A stretch of DNA of 64,000 nucleotides from Macrocystis pyrifera (Eukaryota; Sar; Phaeophyceae; Laminariales; Laminariaceae), in contig JASSKH010000044.1 in the NCBI GenBank assembly GCA_031763025.1, forward strand, positions 1,488,001-1,552,000, given 5' to 3'. The notes below the pieces were generated by a model. It was not told where the DNA came from, searched no databases, and saw nothing but the letters and a program-made list of their open reading frames with translations. The position numbers and the translations under genes are program-made. Shown here piece after piece: positions 37,207 to 49,374 of the stretch; within the stretch, counting starts at the first letter, position 1, and each line of letters opens with the position of its first letter.

Positions 37207-39793
37207 CGAAAAGTGACCACTAAGTCGGACCTTGATGTACACGATGTTATGGTCTGAATCAGCCTTAGCAGGTGGTGGGGGCTGTGGGACGACTGTAACA
37301 TTATGTACTCTAGGTAGGCCCTGGCCTTTAGGTAGGCCCTGGCCTTTAAAGCTTGTCTAAAAACTTGCCTTAACGCCCTTTTCTGAAAAGGGCGTGCCTT
37401 AAGAGGTGTTTCGAGCCTTACCAGCCTTACTGGGTTAGGGCTCGTTGCCTGACGATGAAATAGGCCTCTCAGAGGCTCTAAAGGCACGTTTTTGGTGATT
37501 CTCGCGTACAAAAAAACGCCGTTAGACTGGAACTCCCAAAAATAGGGGACAGGGGGGGTTTAATATTCGGGTTATCAGCGCACTGTGTGGTGCGCACAAG
37601 CCAGGACGCCAGCACGCCAGCTCGCCAGGTACCAGGTACTCTTGCAAACACGAAGATACTACCCGTCACTTGCCACCTACAACCTACACCTTCGGAGCGG
37701 CGTTATGTCTAGCCAACAAGGGAGCCCCGCGCCTCCAGGAAGTAGCGATCCTGCCCAAGATCGCTCTGGATCTGCTCAGGCCGGATGTTCGCGCGGTGAT
37801 ACCTCGGCTCCTGCTGCGGCTGCTGCGTCAGCTCCAGCTCCTGTTGCGGCTGCTGCAGCACCAGCTTCAGCACCAGGACAAGCACCGGCGGCAGCCGGCG
37901 GCCAGGCTGGCAGGTTCCAGCCGGAATCGCTCACGGCAGCAGGGCAGGGGACGCTCACTACATTGACAGTCGATAAGAGGAGCGACCTAGCTATCAACAC
38001 ATTCCTGGCCTCGAGCGCGTTGTTTCCCTGCCCTCGTGAACGTACGATAGCTCTAGGGATCGTCGTAGTGTGCAGTTGATGGATGCATACCATGCACGGT
38101 GTTTCGTGAACGGCTGCGCGTGGTTCTGTAGTACATCAAGCGTCGCAGTTATGCTCAGCAAGACCATGCCGGTAGTGCACACTGCGCCACGCTTGGCAGG
38201 CAACCGGGTACCTTTCGCGTTTGCTGCTTGGGTGGGGATGTACTGTTGTCGTCGGGGCCGATGCTGAAAATACAATGTCAACACCAAAAATATGTTCAAT
38301 CGGCGGCAGTAATACTAATATTTTTAGTAGTCCACCGCTGCAGCACTTGGTTTTTTTCTTGCATGTGCGCGCATCCACAGCGAGGTCTGCTGCGGCATAA
38401 CACAAGCCTAGGTGGTGAAAACGCGAGACTTTACTTGGTCGCTACGAGTAAGACTCGTGCGAATACATGGACTTTACTGCTTCTTGTTCACGCTACGTGC
38501 ACACATATTTTCCTTGTGGTTCAAGGGTACACCCATTGAGTTATGCGGCAAAAATATCAGTCAACACTACCGCTATGTACACTACCGCCAAGAAGTATGA
38601 TCTACGTCACGAACCCGGCACTTCCCTCTCTATTATAGGCATGTTCAGGCGAGATAAGCGTTAAGGCTCACTTGAGGCGTTTTTTAAGGCTCGTGCCTAA
38701 CTGGTTAAAGCCCGCTAAGGCTCGTTAAGGCCATTAAGGCTTTTGCCTTAAAACGTACCTTAACCCCAATTTTTTTCTTAGCCATTTGCCTTAACGGCCC
38801 TAAAAGTGAGCCTTAAAGGCCAGGGCCTAACTCTAGGTCGGTGGACTTGACGAGTTAGGATGTAGTCGATTCGCTTACGATCATTCAGGCTGGTGCCGTT
38901 GCATGTATGCGATATTCCGCCCTTGCGCGTACTGAAAAATGTGTTGGTGAGCGCTAGCTTGCAACTGGTAACGAACGACAAAAGCCGTTTGCCGTTATCA
39001 CTACGAACATCTCGTCCGTATGCTCCGAGCACCCTACATTCATCATCACCGCACCCTTCTATCCTCCCCCCAGTTCGCCCATTGGCATCTATAAGCACAA
39101 ACAAACACTCTTTAGCAGGAATCTGCTCAACCAGGTCCTCCAACTTTCGCCAGAACATGCCTTTCTGCTTGACGTCTTTGGTACAATCAGTCGGGGCGTA
39201 CGCAACGACGAAATTAACCGCATCGCACCGACCGTCCAACTCAAAGCGCATAGACATAAGTCGTTCGTCAATAAACTGCTGAGTGAACTTAGACGTACGG
39301 CATATTGAGTCTTTTACCGCTAAACCTACCCCATACAACCCTTGTCTCGCTGCTGTTTTTTCCTGACCTGAACAAAAAAACTTGGTATCCAGCTACACGA
39401 AATCTCGTGTTGCCGGACCGTCGGGTTTCCTGCAGACCAATGAGGTCACAACCGAGTTGCCGTCCTTTCGCAAGTACGCACTCGTCATGCCCGTACCCGT
39501 TCTTCCCCTTTACGGCCAGGGTACGCACATTGTAGGTCGCTACCACCACAAGTGCCGCCTTCCGTCTCTTACAAGCCTCGCGTGCTGCTTTTTTTGCCAG
39601 CCGACTACAGGCTCGTCCCGTCCTCCTTTTTTGCTTTTTTTGTCTCTTTTTTTTCTCTATGATAATATTGGCTCTCCACTTTGTAGCCCGGTTCGCGCCT
39701 TGGTTTCCGTTGGTTGGGTGCAGCCGTCCCAGCCAACTCCGACACCCCCATCCTTCCTGTCGCGCTTGCGTACCCACGCGGTGGCCAGCCTCT
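37207..39793 (-). pseudogene. LINE endonuclease domain, frameshifted and split
   Basis: This is an APE-like endonuclease that would nick target DNA for target-primed reverse transcription. Motifs in order are ATYNVRTLAV (metal-binding Asn), LIGLQETRR (Glu), FVVAYAPTD, VLIDANGRTG, KRIDYILTRQ, and after the insertion ADSDHNIVYIKV (catalytic Asp-His). A frameshift near 39340 separates the first two motifs from the rest. The N-terminal extension (39903-39800) is Lys/Arg-rich. Confidence 0.85.
37315..38829. mobile_element. hAT-like non-autonomous DNA transposon (1515 bp) in the LINE
   Basis: The element is flanked by a perfect 8-bp target duplication ACTCTAGG (37307-37314 and 38830-38837), the size typical of hAT elements. 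Its ends are inverted: TAGGCCCTGGCCTTTA at the left, GGCCAGGGCCTA preceded by TTAAA at the right. The left end carries a 20-bp duplication of its own TIR. Many GCCTTAA/TTAAGGC motifs lie near both ends, like hAT subterminal transposase sites. The only sizeable frame (37585-38079, Ala/Pro-rich) is not a recognisable transposase. Confidence 0.88.
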
Positions 39794-40075
39794 CCTCTCC
39801 CCAGGTTGCCCACGCAGCGCTCTCTGCTGTGGTGATGTACCCGTCCTGCCTCGGGGATGAACTCCTCGGCATCCGGGTTAAAAATAAAACTCATCACCGC
39901 CACCCCGCGCGGTCCTTAGAGTGAACAGTTCACTCGCCAGACCGCGCGAGGTTCCCTCTCTACCCAGCCCGAGGCTCGATGCCCGTGTGGCTGCTGCTAG
40001 ACCGCTGTAAGTCCTTGCGGGCTTCCTCGGCCCACCCCAAGAACGGGGCAGGCCGGAGAGAGTAGTATACAAGTA

Positions 40076-40785
40076 CGTATTTGCTTTCAAATGAAGGTAA
40101 GTACAAATATTACCATCTACGAAAAAAATGAAAATTACTGCCAAGTAGTAAAAGGGTGTTGTTTTTGCTTTTCATTTTATTTTAATGAATCTTCATACTT
40201 CATATTTCTACTCGCAACTGAAGGCAGTATCAGAACACAAACACCTTCCACAGGCTCGCCACCACACACAAACAGTACAGAGACCACTCAACTCACGGCC
40301 ACACCAGTACTGGTATGGCCCAAAAGATGTCAGGAGACATGCCATCAAGCGGGACGCAAAACGTGCGCTGTCAAGGATGTAGGGCCGAGTGTTGTCAGTC
40401 AAAGCATGTCAATGCCAAGTTGCTGTCCGTCAAGGGGTGAAAGTGCTGCCTCCTAACATATTTGGTGTGAACGGCACGGACGCCATGAATGCCTATCTCA
40501 CGGGCGGGGTCGATCGACCGGCAGCGGCACTAGAATCACCACCACCGCCGCCACCACCTCCACCTCCACAGCCACCAGTAGCACAGCGCAAACACAACCA
40601 TCAGAACAGCCACCATGAGCTGGCAACGCAACAACAGTGCTTGGGGCAGGGGTGGGAAGAAATCAGAAGACGTCGCTCGTGTAGTGGCAGCACTTCTCGG
40701 GGCTTGGGCTGCGGATCGAGAAGGAAACGTCTGCGTCGGGAGGGCTCCCTTGGCGGAACCAGCAGTGTGCGGGAAAAATATTTCA
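40076..40785. other. Intergenic with a CCACC/CCGCC microsatellite
   Basis: A short proline-codon microsatellite lies at about 40530-40580 (CACCACCGCCGCCACCACCT). No protein domain is recognised in the surrounding frames. Confidence 0.5.
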
Positions 40786-41130
40786 CGTACAACAGCGCCG
40801 GCTTTGCGGCGGGGAAAGAGGGGAAAAAAAAAATTACCGTCTCGTCCAGCCGAGAAAAAAATATTTACCTTCCCGCCCCGCCGAAGGAAAAGAAAATTAC
40901 CGTCCCGTCCCGCCGTGGGAAAAAACTCTTCAATGTCCCGTCCCGCGGAGGAAAAGAATATTTACCGTCCCGTCCCGTCGTGATAATCAGCCCCGTTGAT
41001 TTTTACCGTCCCGTCCCGTGGAGAAAATTTTGCACCCGCTGTCCCGTCCCGCCAACTTTTTATGTCCTCATTTTACCGTCCCGTTTTCATTTTTTCTCCC
41101 GCCAAACGAGTCAAATCTGTCCCGTCCCCT
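40786..41130. repeat. CCGTCCCGTCCCGCC minisatellite, array 2
   Basis: This has the same core as array 1 (ATTACCGTCCCGTCCCGCCG), with different spacers (GGAAAAGAAA, GTGGAGAAAATTTT). There are about eight degenerate units. The array occupies plus-strand sequence that otherwise reads as an artificial open frame (40389-41156). Confidence 0.82.
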
Positions 41131-41776
41131 CCCGTCACGATTCTCAGTCACTGTGATAAGCCTTGGAAAATATAGACGACCGAAAGTAATGGAGCCAAGC
41201 AAAGCAAAAACATGGCGACGCCCGCACCTGGGGATCTGTTGGGGCAAGTGGCAAAGGGGCCAGGACAACCTGATGCGATCGCGAGCGGACGCGCTAGCGA
41301 TGTCTGCGTCACGGTCGTCGGCAATTGCAAGGCTTTGCCACCACGTGGTACCGCAGCCCTAGCATGACCAGCACCAGCACCAGCAGCCCCCGCGACCACC
41401 TCGGCCTCTCATGGCGGAGGCGGGTGTCCCGAATTATCAGCGAACAGGCTGATGAAGCGACCGTCGTGTGCCATGAGTCGCCTACCACCTCAGAAGTTGC
41501 TCTAGGTGCGCTAAAGCGTCACACCTCGTGAACCACAGCTTGTTCACCTTCGCATATGACATGTTAACGAAGCTGACGTTCAGCCCAACCTTTTTTGAAC
41601 TAACAGCAAATCACGAAAACGTACGTCCTGTTTGTGCATCCCACAAGCCTATGCCTGAAATTTTGGTCATTCTGCAACCCCAATCACGATCAAAAACAGT
41701 GCGGCGCTCGTGCTGTAAGAGCTTGTGCCCGATAGAGGCTGGGATCGCCCGGTATGCCGGTGGTCGGCATTTGAGA
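41131..41776. other. Intergenic, nothing recognised
   Basis: Short frames on both strands only, with no repeat shared with other parts of the window. Confidence 0.45.
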
Positions 41777-42738
41777 GTTCGGCAAAACAAAAAACACAAA
41801 AAACAAGCGCTCAGGGTGAGGGTTTGTCCAAGTCTCGCCGCATAAAAGACGTTGACGGGTGTTTTTTTTTCCCTGAGCGGATTCTTTTTTTCCAGATGCT
41901 CAGGGTTACGGGCTGCAAAACAGGGTTTTACCCTGAGCAAATAAGCTGCTCAGGGTGATGGTCAGGGCACAGAGCACAGGGAGTACAGGATGCCTGTACC
42001 GTCACACAATCAGCCCGGGACTGACACTGACTCGCCGCCATAGCTCAGGGCGACAAGGCGCGCCATCTCCTCGAACCAGTCGTCGTTTGGTTCGTGATTC
42101 TTTAGCGGCGAAGAAGTACAGAGTAGCTTCGGCAATCTCAGCAGGCAAGGAGGTGGAGCATGCATCATCTATCTTTAGAAAAAATGAAGACAATCGACCT
42201 AGCAACCTCACGCCGCGTGACGGTGAGGAGGGCGGTGATGGCGTAGAAGGTACGCGAGGCGGACGACCACTCTCCAAAGCGTTGGGACAACCGGGCGCAC
42301 CACCTCCTCCAGTAGTAGACGGTTGATTGTGATGGGACTCCAAGTAAGTACTACTACTGCTGTAATCGCAGCAGGCGAGGCGAAGTGACCAGGAGCAGCT
42401 CGACAAGTATAAGCACATCACGCTGCACACGAAAACAAAGACACGCAACCTCGAGCTGGGTGGCGACTTGGAGGACAGCGACGGTGGAGATCGTGTTATA
42501 GTGATGGAGGAGCGGGAGGGGCAGGTCGGGGCGAAAGGTGGTGGAACACGCGGCGGTCGGCTGCACGATGCTCGAAGCTTGCTGTGAAAAATCGGGAAGC
42601 TTGAACGCAGGTCCACGTCATTTTTATTCCTCCTCCTACCCTGAGCATATTGTTTTTTGAAATTTCTCTAAATCCTGGAAGCACCAACCATGAGCACCCA
42701 CCCTGAGCGAAGTTTTATTTTTCTTTTTTTTCCGAAAC
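41777..42738. mobile_element. CTCAGGGT-rich TIR element, copy 1 (962 bp)
   Basis: The copy is collinear with 57109-58064. The ends are inverted: GTTCGGCAAAACAAAA...GCGCTCAGGGT at the left and ACCCTGAGCGAAG...TTTTTTTTCCGAAAC at the right. CTCAGGGT or its complement occurs repeatedly near both ends, as expected for subterminal transposase sites. The interior has a plus-strand stretch (LDKYKHITLHTKTKTRN, GGDLEDSDGGDRVIVMEERE) that looks protein-like and is conserved in both copies, but no family is recognised. No target duplication was resolved. Confidence 0.75.
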
Positions 42739-43206
42739 GCGCTATTATTGTCGGCTAAGTTAGATGTTTAACAAAATCGACCGCGCGTTTACCCGTACTG
42801 TTATGATACTGGGGTCAGGCACTGGGAACGTATTGTAGTACTTGGAAGGCGTATCTTAGATGGAAAACCAGGGGTTTTCCAGAGACGCACGAGCTTGGTC
42901 TCAGTCTCCGCGTGCACGAAAGGAATAAAACTGTTCCTCTACAACCAAGCGACCAACACACGTGAGTACCAACGAGTACCGACTTAAAAGGCAGACTTGT
43001 CCAGGGATACAAAATTGTCCCGCGACCTTGATCTTAACAAGTGGCGTCTTCGGCTTATTAGGACCTTTTGCTTTTGGTCGGTTCGAGATGTTTTTCACGG
43101 CTTTGTTTTGTTTGCTTTCCTAGTTATCGTTCTGGGTGACCAATGATTAACAGATGGCAGAGTGATGTTTCCCAGTGATAACGAACCGTTGTTTTTTTGT
43201 TGACAG
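42739..43206. other. Intergenic, nothing recognised
   Basis: No domain or repeat was identified between the TIR element and the MULE-like exon. Confidence 0.45.
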
Positions 43207-45822
43207 GCGGGTTCAGAAGTGGGCATCATACGTTCACCCTGGGCCCACACGCTCGGAATTGCCTCGGCACAGGGCGTGGAGTCTACGAACAGTGCTCTGA
43301 AGCTGGTCTTGAAGAGGTCAGTTACTGTGGTGGATGTTGATCTGGCGATCATAGGCAAGGTCCAAGATGACACCGAAAACACGACCAGGTGGACTTTCGC
43401 TTGCTGTTGTTGTCGCAAAGAAGTTGAGGGGCTCGGAACTCGTCCACCCTCATGTTAGTGTTATCATTATTGTTTATTTTTTTTGCGCTTGCAGAATTTT
43501 TGGGGACGGAACGGGCTAGAAGCACATCGCGTTTCGCGACGAAACGATCGGGTAAACCGAAGTACATGTTTCGTATAGCATATTCCTAGAAGCCCATAGA
43601 CCATCAGCAAGTAGAGTATTCCGTGATACGTGCTTTGGTTGACGCGCGTCTCCACGACAATCACACGTATTGAGCAGCTGGGTTATGTTCGGCACTAGAT
43701 CTTGCTGTACAGCCGATAAGCGCCAACGAATAACGGTGTCTCAGCCAGGGTGCTATATTTTTGCCTGAGACCCAGTGTTTTAAGCACCAAAGTGGGTTAA
43801 TAAAATGCCTTTCATCACCCAGGGGGACCCAGAACCATAGTTTCCATGTCGATATCCTTGCCGAAGGCAGAAACCTGATGGAAAGTCTTTGAAAACCAAA
43901 ATCATGCTGGAAAGCATACATCGCCTCAGCACGCTATTAACAGAAGCGACCTGGCGTTTCTCTTGAAACTGTGCCGTCGTTTGTGTTGCATTTTTCTTGG
44001 TATAGGGTGGCAGCAGGTGGCAGCCTCGACCGTGTGTCTCTCGGGAACGGGACCGCCGAGGGGAAGATTGAGGGATCACACGCTTCAGAGCTTCGACTAC
44101 GTTCGCGAGGGTATGGAGCACGAGCAGTACAGCGTGTATGCCAAAGAAGTGAGTTGTTCCATTGTTCGTGGCTGCATACCGTTAACCGCCTTGACAATCT
44201 CGATTGTTTAGCACCCCCACTCCCCCCCCCCTCCCAAAGTTGCCAGAAATGTGCTGAGGGTCGAGTCAATCATGAGCAATGTATCGAGCAGGATATTCCC
44301 TAAGGAATTGATTCCAAACCAAGCAAAGTCACCACAGGTGTCGTCACTTTTGTATGAAAACACACACCTGGTACGATGTATTGAAGGGACTACTCTGCTG
44401 GGAAATCATATAGTAGCGGCACCGAAGGAACTCCCTTTGATTGCGTCGATCTTGCTCCATTTACTGGGATCCGCTCACTTACGCAAGGGCATATATGGTG
44501 TCGTCTGTTTCGTCGGGAATTTGTTTCTTCTCCTCAGTACTGTTTTAGTATTTTTGTTCTCGCGGCAGCCCAAGCATGCCCCGTTGCCACTCAGTGTAGT
44601 CTCACACTTTTGATAGTTCTTTGTTCAGACCATCATTAGGCAATGAGGGTGCGCACCATGGGGGAAATCATGCCACACGAAGTGACGGGGGAGATCTCAA
44701 CGGGCTTGACGGTAGGTGGGCGTGGTTACTCTGCGAAACAGCATGCCTCTGCTGTGGTTGTAAAGTACCTTTCTACTCATCGACTATAAATTTATCTCGT
44801 ATGCACACACCAAACACACCAAACTGCTGCAGTGCATGTTCGCCGTACTGCACCAATCTTCCGACCATCATCACACGACCTCACCTTTCAATAGGACGAA
44901 GAATGCACTTATCGAGCCCCCACAAAACGTGCCAGATAGGTGTCAAGGTTTCTCCGTGGCACCCCCTCCAATAATCGCACCCCGGAATATGATACAGCGA
45001 ACAAACTAGTAGTCCCTGCGTAGTAGAGCGTCCTCCCTGTTGACATGATGTATGACACTTCTGTTGGCCCAATGCTCTCGGTAACACTCTGGTCGCTCCT
45101 TCCCGTCACATTGTATACTGTTGCCAATCCCAAATGTCAGCACACAATGTGGGAGGTCGTCGCGTCCTTGGGATATGAGGCCACTGTTGTCGCAACTGGC
45201 ACCGGTGGTGTAAGCTCCCTGTTTGGCGAGTTGAAGGCAGATCCTAGCAAGGGGAGGCTGCAGCATCGAGTCGACGACGGGGCGGCCGTCGCAAGCTCGA
45301 CAACGACCCCCCCGCCCCATCGACGCCACCGTGATCACCCGGACGTCAATCCCTCACTTTGTGGATTTCATCATCGACCAGGACATCTACGAACTGGTGC
45401 GAATCACACCTGTGCTGCCGCAAAACGACTACGGCCACCTCGTCGTGTTGGGCCCTGACGGCTTCTTCCTCTGCACGTGCCTGATGCTTCTAGTCGAGGG
45501 ACTAACTTGCCGCCATGGAGTGAAAGCTATGATGGGTAAGGAGGTCGGCTTCAACGGAACATGCGTGGCACCCCGGTGGCGAATCAGCACAACCCCGTGG
45601 ACAACGGAGGCACTTGCCGTTAAACCTGCCAAACTCACGTCAATCAATGCTGGGAGCTCGGAAGGACACCACCCGCCGTGTCCGGGCGTTTTTTTTTCAC
45701 CGCTCGACAACGTCAAGGCGCCGGTGTATGCCAACTGCTTTGCCTTCGGAAAGGAAATGGCCGCACTGTCGTGGGAGGTGAGCACACTTGGGGGACACAC
45801 CCGCATGCCTGACAACCTTTAG
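43207..45822 (+). pseudogene. MULE-like transposase remnant with SWIM zinc finger
   Basis: A block opening after a good acceptor (TTTTTTTGTTGACAG at 43206) encodes GIASAQGVESTNSALKLVLK, which resembles the region after the DDE core of Mutator-like transposases (..ES.NS.LK..). Around 44100, FDYVREGMEHEQYSVYAKE ends at a GTGAGT. At 45331-45822 the frame carries HLVVLGPDGFFLCTCLMLLV followed by GLTCRHGVKAMM, the CxC...CxH pattern of a SWIM zinc finger. Between these blocks the frames change. I cannot tell whether introns or decay separate them. The catalytic DDE part is not visible, so the gene is probably truncated at the 5' end. Confidence 0.6.
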
Positions 45823-47124
45823 ACCTTTGCGAACAAACTGATCAAGGCGGAAGTGCGGTCTCAGAAAAATCCCTTATCGACTCGAGTGTTTCGAGGACAT
45901 GCTGGCGCTCCTGCCAGCGGAGGAAACGAAGGCATAGGCGATGAGGGGAGGCAGACAGGGAGCCAGTTCGGTTGTGTGCCAGGCTTGGGGGTGCAGGGAG
46001 GGGGGGATGGGGAGGGGAGATGCCCGGGGTGGGACTGAAAGGGTGAGGGTGGGGGGAAGGAGCGAAGAGAGCTTCCAGGAGCCGGGAGGGGCCCAACGAA
46101 GGAGCTGGGAGGAAAGGAGTAGAAGTAGGGGCCAGGGACGGGCTACAGCCGAAAGGTGGAGGGAGTGAGGGGTCGGCGACGGGAGATGCCAGGCACAAGG
46201 ATGGACCGAAAGAGGGAGCCAAGCTGACACGGGTCGAGGGGGTGGCAGCGTGGGCAGAGGACGGGTGATGAACATCTTGCCAAGCTCGGGCGCCGGGAGC
46301 CACCCGTCACCAGGGTCCTCCAACCATCACCAGTCGGCGGCTCATAGCACAGACAGATTTGGGAAGTCTTTCGCTCCGCTTCAAACCTTGGGCGATGTCA
46401 CGAACACCGGGTCTCGTGGAGAGGCTTCTATGCCACGTTTGGGTAGCCAGAGCGACTTGACATCAACCGGCACCAGGGGGGGGTTCGATGCGGGAGTCCA
46501 TCAGCCGGAAAAATTCTCGCGAGCTAGACAGAATGGTCAACGACCCCGCTCCGACGGCGGGGAGCTTAGTTGGACTACAGATTAAGTGCAGCCTGGTCCA
46601 TGGTCATCATCTAGCGCTTGGCCAGAGGAGTGCGCGTTTTTTAGCAAATGTGCAATCGCCCGTGTTTGAGAGGGCGCGCAGACAAAGCAAGAAGCACATC
46701 AGTGCGTCTGGTAGTAGAAGGCGGGGTAGAGCAGCATCTGGTCAAGCTACGAGGCGGTCGTTTGTACGTTAATACCCTTCGTACGCCGTGTCCTTTTTTG
46801 CTTCTTGTGTTTTTGTGCACGTGCTCCTGCCAGGATCTGTGTGGTTCGTCTTTTTTTTCTGGTGGTGTCATCATCTGGCGGGTGTTTAGGACAGCATGTC
46901 AACTGTAGCATCATTACTACTTTTTCTTTTGGCATGCGCAGCACCGAGAACGGTTTTGTGTTTACAGTGGTTGCTGTCCTGCTCGTAGGAAAGACCGGTG
47001 GGCGGCATCGCCTCTTGCCATCTTCTTCAAGATTCAGTAGTACTGGGTGGAGTCGTGTATGTTGTATGATACCCCGGATGTTCAGTCAGTGTGCGATGTT
47101 GCACGCCTTAGTTTTCGTAGTACC
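45823..47124. other. Post-MULE segment with a purine-rich tract
   Basis: About 45940-46240 is strongly G/A-rich on the plus strand and creates long Pro/Ser-rich frames on the minus strand. A frame at 46250-46585 (SSNHHQSAAHSTDRFGKSF) is unrecognised and could be the C-terminal tail of the MULE protein. Confidence 0.45.
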
Positions 47125-47126
47125 TA

Positions 47127-47224
47127 TTACGGGGGACCAAATATATAGGATCAAATATTGTTGCAGTCGTTAATATGAGTAAATATATAGGTTTTTGGGT
47201 CCTATTCACTATGGTACCCCGTAA
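47127..47224. mobile_element. 98-bp TA-flanked MITE, copy 1
   Basis: The element is TTACGGGGGACCA ... TGGTACCCCGTAA with TA on both sides (47125-47126, 47225-47226). The inner part, ATATAGG...GGGTCCTATTCACTATGG, continues the inverted repeat. It is related to 63688-63792. TA targets suggest Tc1/mariner-type mobilisation. Confidence 0.8.
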
Positions 47225-48394
47225 TAGTACGAAATATGCGCATACAATATATAAGTGATTAGAAAAACAAAGTACACTGAAATCAGCAACAAGAGCAGTG
47301 AAGGTGGTTTTTATTCCTTGCTACTATTAATAGTAAGCGGTAGTACTACTACTGCTGGTGGTGGCGTGATCCTGGATATATCAAAACATGAAGTAACGGC
47401 AGGTATCTATCGTGGCGCCGATGGTATCTACTGTGATAGTAACGAACTTGTGCTGTGTGCAAATATATCATAACTTGGCCAACAAACTGCTGTATGTTGC
47501 TGCGTACATATATACCCCAGGTGGTGCACTGTAATATTATAATTATGACGTACACTTGCTTGTGAGACCCACTTGAATATATATCCCTGGTGTCAGTGAC
47601 CTATTAATTGTACTAGTGTACCAAGACGACCGGGATAGTAGAGACCGATTTGATTCATGTACGTGTGTGAGTATAATCTACAAATCAAGGAATGACATAC
47701 AGAATACGCGAGTTCGGTTTATCACAATACTTGTAAAATTCGGTAAAAATGCAACAAAGACGAGACGTATTACGCAGCTCGCAAAGTTGAGTATCAACTA
47801 TTTAATCAGTCGAACTCACAGCTGACGTATTTCAAAATTTATACAATCATAAGTTGCATGTACGTTTTTGTAATCAGCCTATTAATACTGTAAACGTTGG
47901 TGCAGCAGTACCATGCTGGCCGGAAATATAATTACGTTTTATCATGATATTAGAATCCAACAGTTTATATATTATCGACCACAGATGTATGTGTCAGCAC
48001 CCCAAAAAACAGAAAAAAAAAAACTATACCGACGTTGTACATTACGAGTACGTAGTACGTATTGTTTCCTGTGACGAGATCATGCCTTGTGGCTTTTCTC
48101 GCTATAATAGCTGTAGCAGGGGTACCTTAACCATTGACTGCGGCAGTGCTGCTGACCATAGCCCTCATAAACGAGCTGCTTGTCTACTGTGCCGTAGCAG
48201 CTACGAGAGCGATAGAGCTCGTGCCGCTCCTCTGTCCCCTGCTCGTTCGTGCTGCTGCTGCTTGGTGGTGCTGCGCGCGATAGCTCTGTGCGAGTACGTC
48301 TGGGTGAACAATAAACGGCAAGGGAAAAATAGCACTAGCACCAGCCGCACCCGTCGTAGAGCTGTCCTCTCAGGCCGCCCGCTTGTGAGCGAGG
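47225..48394. other. Intergenic AT-rich stretch, nothing recognised
   Basis: Only short frames are present; no domain, no RNA gene and no long repeat were seen. Confidence 0.5.
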
Positions 48395-48560
48395 TTCTTC
48401 TGCTGCTGAGCTAGTGTGTGCGTGCGTGTGTGTTCGTTCGCTCCGCTGTGTGCTCTTCGTGATGATTTTCAAAAGTATTTGTGCGGGTTTCCACTGGAAA
48501 TAACGTGCGTTTTTTTGCTGACATGTTCTCAAATTTCGCCTGCGCAAGCGGACTACGGCG
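48395..48560 (-). repeat. Dispersed repeat R2, copy 2
   Basis: This is the reverse complement of the R2 core at 32340-32545 (AGCTAGTGTGTGCGTGCGTG at 48411, TTTGTGCGGGTTTCCACTGG at 48478, CGCCTGCGCAAGCGGACTAC at 48537). Similarity covers about 165 bp. Confidence 0.72.
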
Positions 48561-48829
48561 GCTGGCTTCGGTTTACCTGTCTGTCATAGCTCAAGAATTC
48601 TCGGATTAGTTTTTTCTACTGCAGGCAAGGCACGTTCGCCGACGTGCTAAAAAGGCCTGCCAGTGGTGTGGCAAACCCGCCACCAAACCCCTGGACCCGT
48701 CGTGGGGTCCCTGTTAATTTTACCCACTATGAAAACCCCACGAAGATTAATGAGACCGGCTAACCCGCAGCATATGCCCCGCGTCTTCCCCTGCGGGGCT
48801 AAATAACATCTCACACCATAAGGCCAGCC

Positions 48830-49293
48830 TGATCATTGATTATACCTTGCTCACCATGGGCTAAAATGGACCAGCTCAGTGGCAACCTAACCTGGGCGGG
48901 TTTTTGCGCGGCACCGTGCGCGCGGTCAATCCCTTTCCCCACGGCAACAATCATGCAGTGCAAGGTGCGGAGTTCCCACCCTGCTTACATCTTATGGAAG
49001 AACTTGATAGCGGCAAGATACCTCCTGAAGGTGGACTGCTGGTTGTTGTGCACGTACCACCGACTCGCCATGAACTCCATCAACTCCGAGAGCACCAGGT
49101 TAGGGTTGTCGCAATTACGTTGCAGCCAGGGCTGCTTGCCCTGCGCCGCTCTTTCCGCGACCCAGACCTTCCACTTACTGAGGTAATTCTTCTGGGTACT
49201 TTCTCCCACCGACCCGAGCGCCAGCGTCTCCACCAGACGCGCCACCTCCTTCTTATCCTCCATCTTTCTTTGCCCTGTTCCTGTGGGCGCCAC
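48830..49293 (-). pseudogene. Tyrosine recombinase N-terminal fragment
   Basis: STQKNYLSKWKVWVAERAA and STFRRYLAAIKFFHKM align with the core-binding domain of the Ngaro-like recombinase (TYQGHFGAWVDF, SHLSAIKFFHRI). A TAA follows directly, but similarity continues in frame (LPLSWSILAHGEQ beside RPVSWEMLIAGEK) to about 48830. The R, HxxR and Tyr boxes are missing. Confidence 0.8.
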
Positions 49294-49374
49294 CGGTTAA
49301 ACGTAAAGTGAACGGGGGGAACGAGGGTGGGGGAGAGTGCAGTATGGTCCCCGCAGGGCGCCGTACACACAACA

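Larger units (their letters stand above)
34658..40075 (-). mobile_element. APE-type LINE retrotransposon, decayed, interrupted by a hAT-like element
   Basis: Read on the minus strand, the element starts near 40075. It encodes an apurinic-type endonuclease (39793-38838, continued at 37306-37207), a linker, and a reverse transcriptase with a C-terminal tail (36702-34658). The two parts of the endonuclease are separated by the insertion at 37315-38829. Several frameshifts and stops break the frame. No poly-A end or target duplication was resolved. A fragment of the same family lies at 1-760. Confidence 0.88.

Noticed and set aside
37585-38079. hAT transposase in the LINE insertion
   Set aside because: The frame is Ala/Pro-rich with no BED finger, DDE or dimerisation motif.
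40389-41156. 255-codon plus-strand ORF
   Set aside because: Its second half is the second minisatellite array and its first half is a CCACC microsatellite; no domain.
45842-46323. Minus-strand Pro/Ser-rich ORFs
   Set aside because: They come from a purine-rich tract on the plus strand and show no protein-like pattern.
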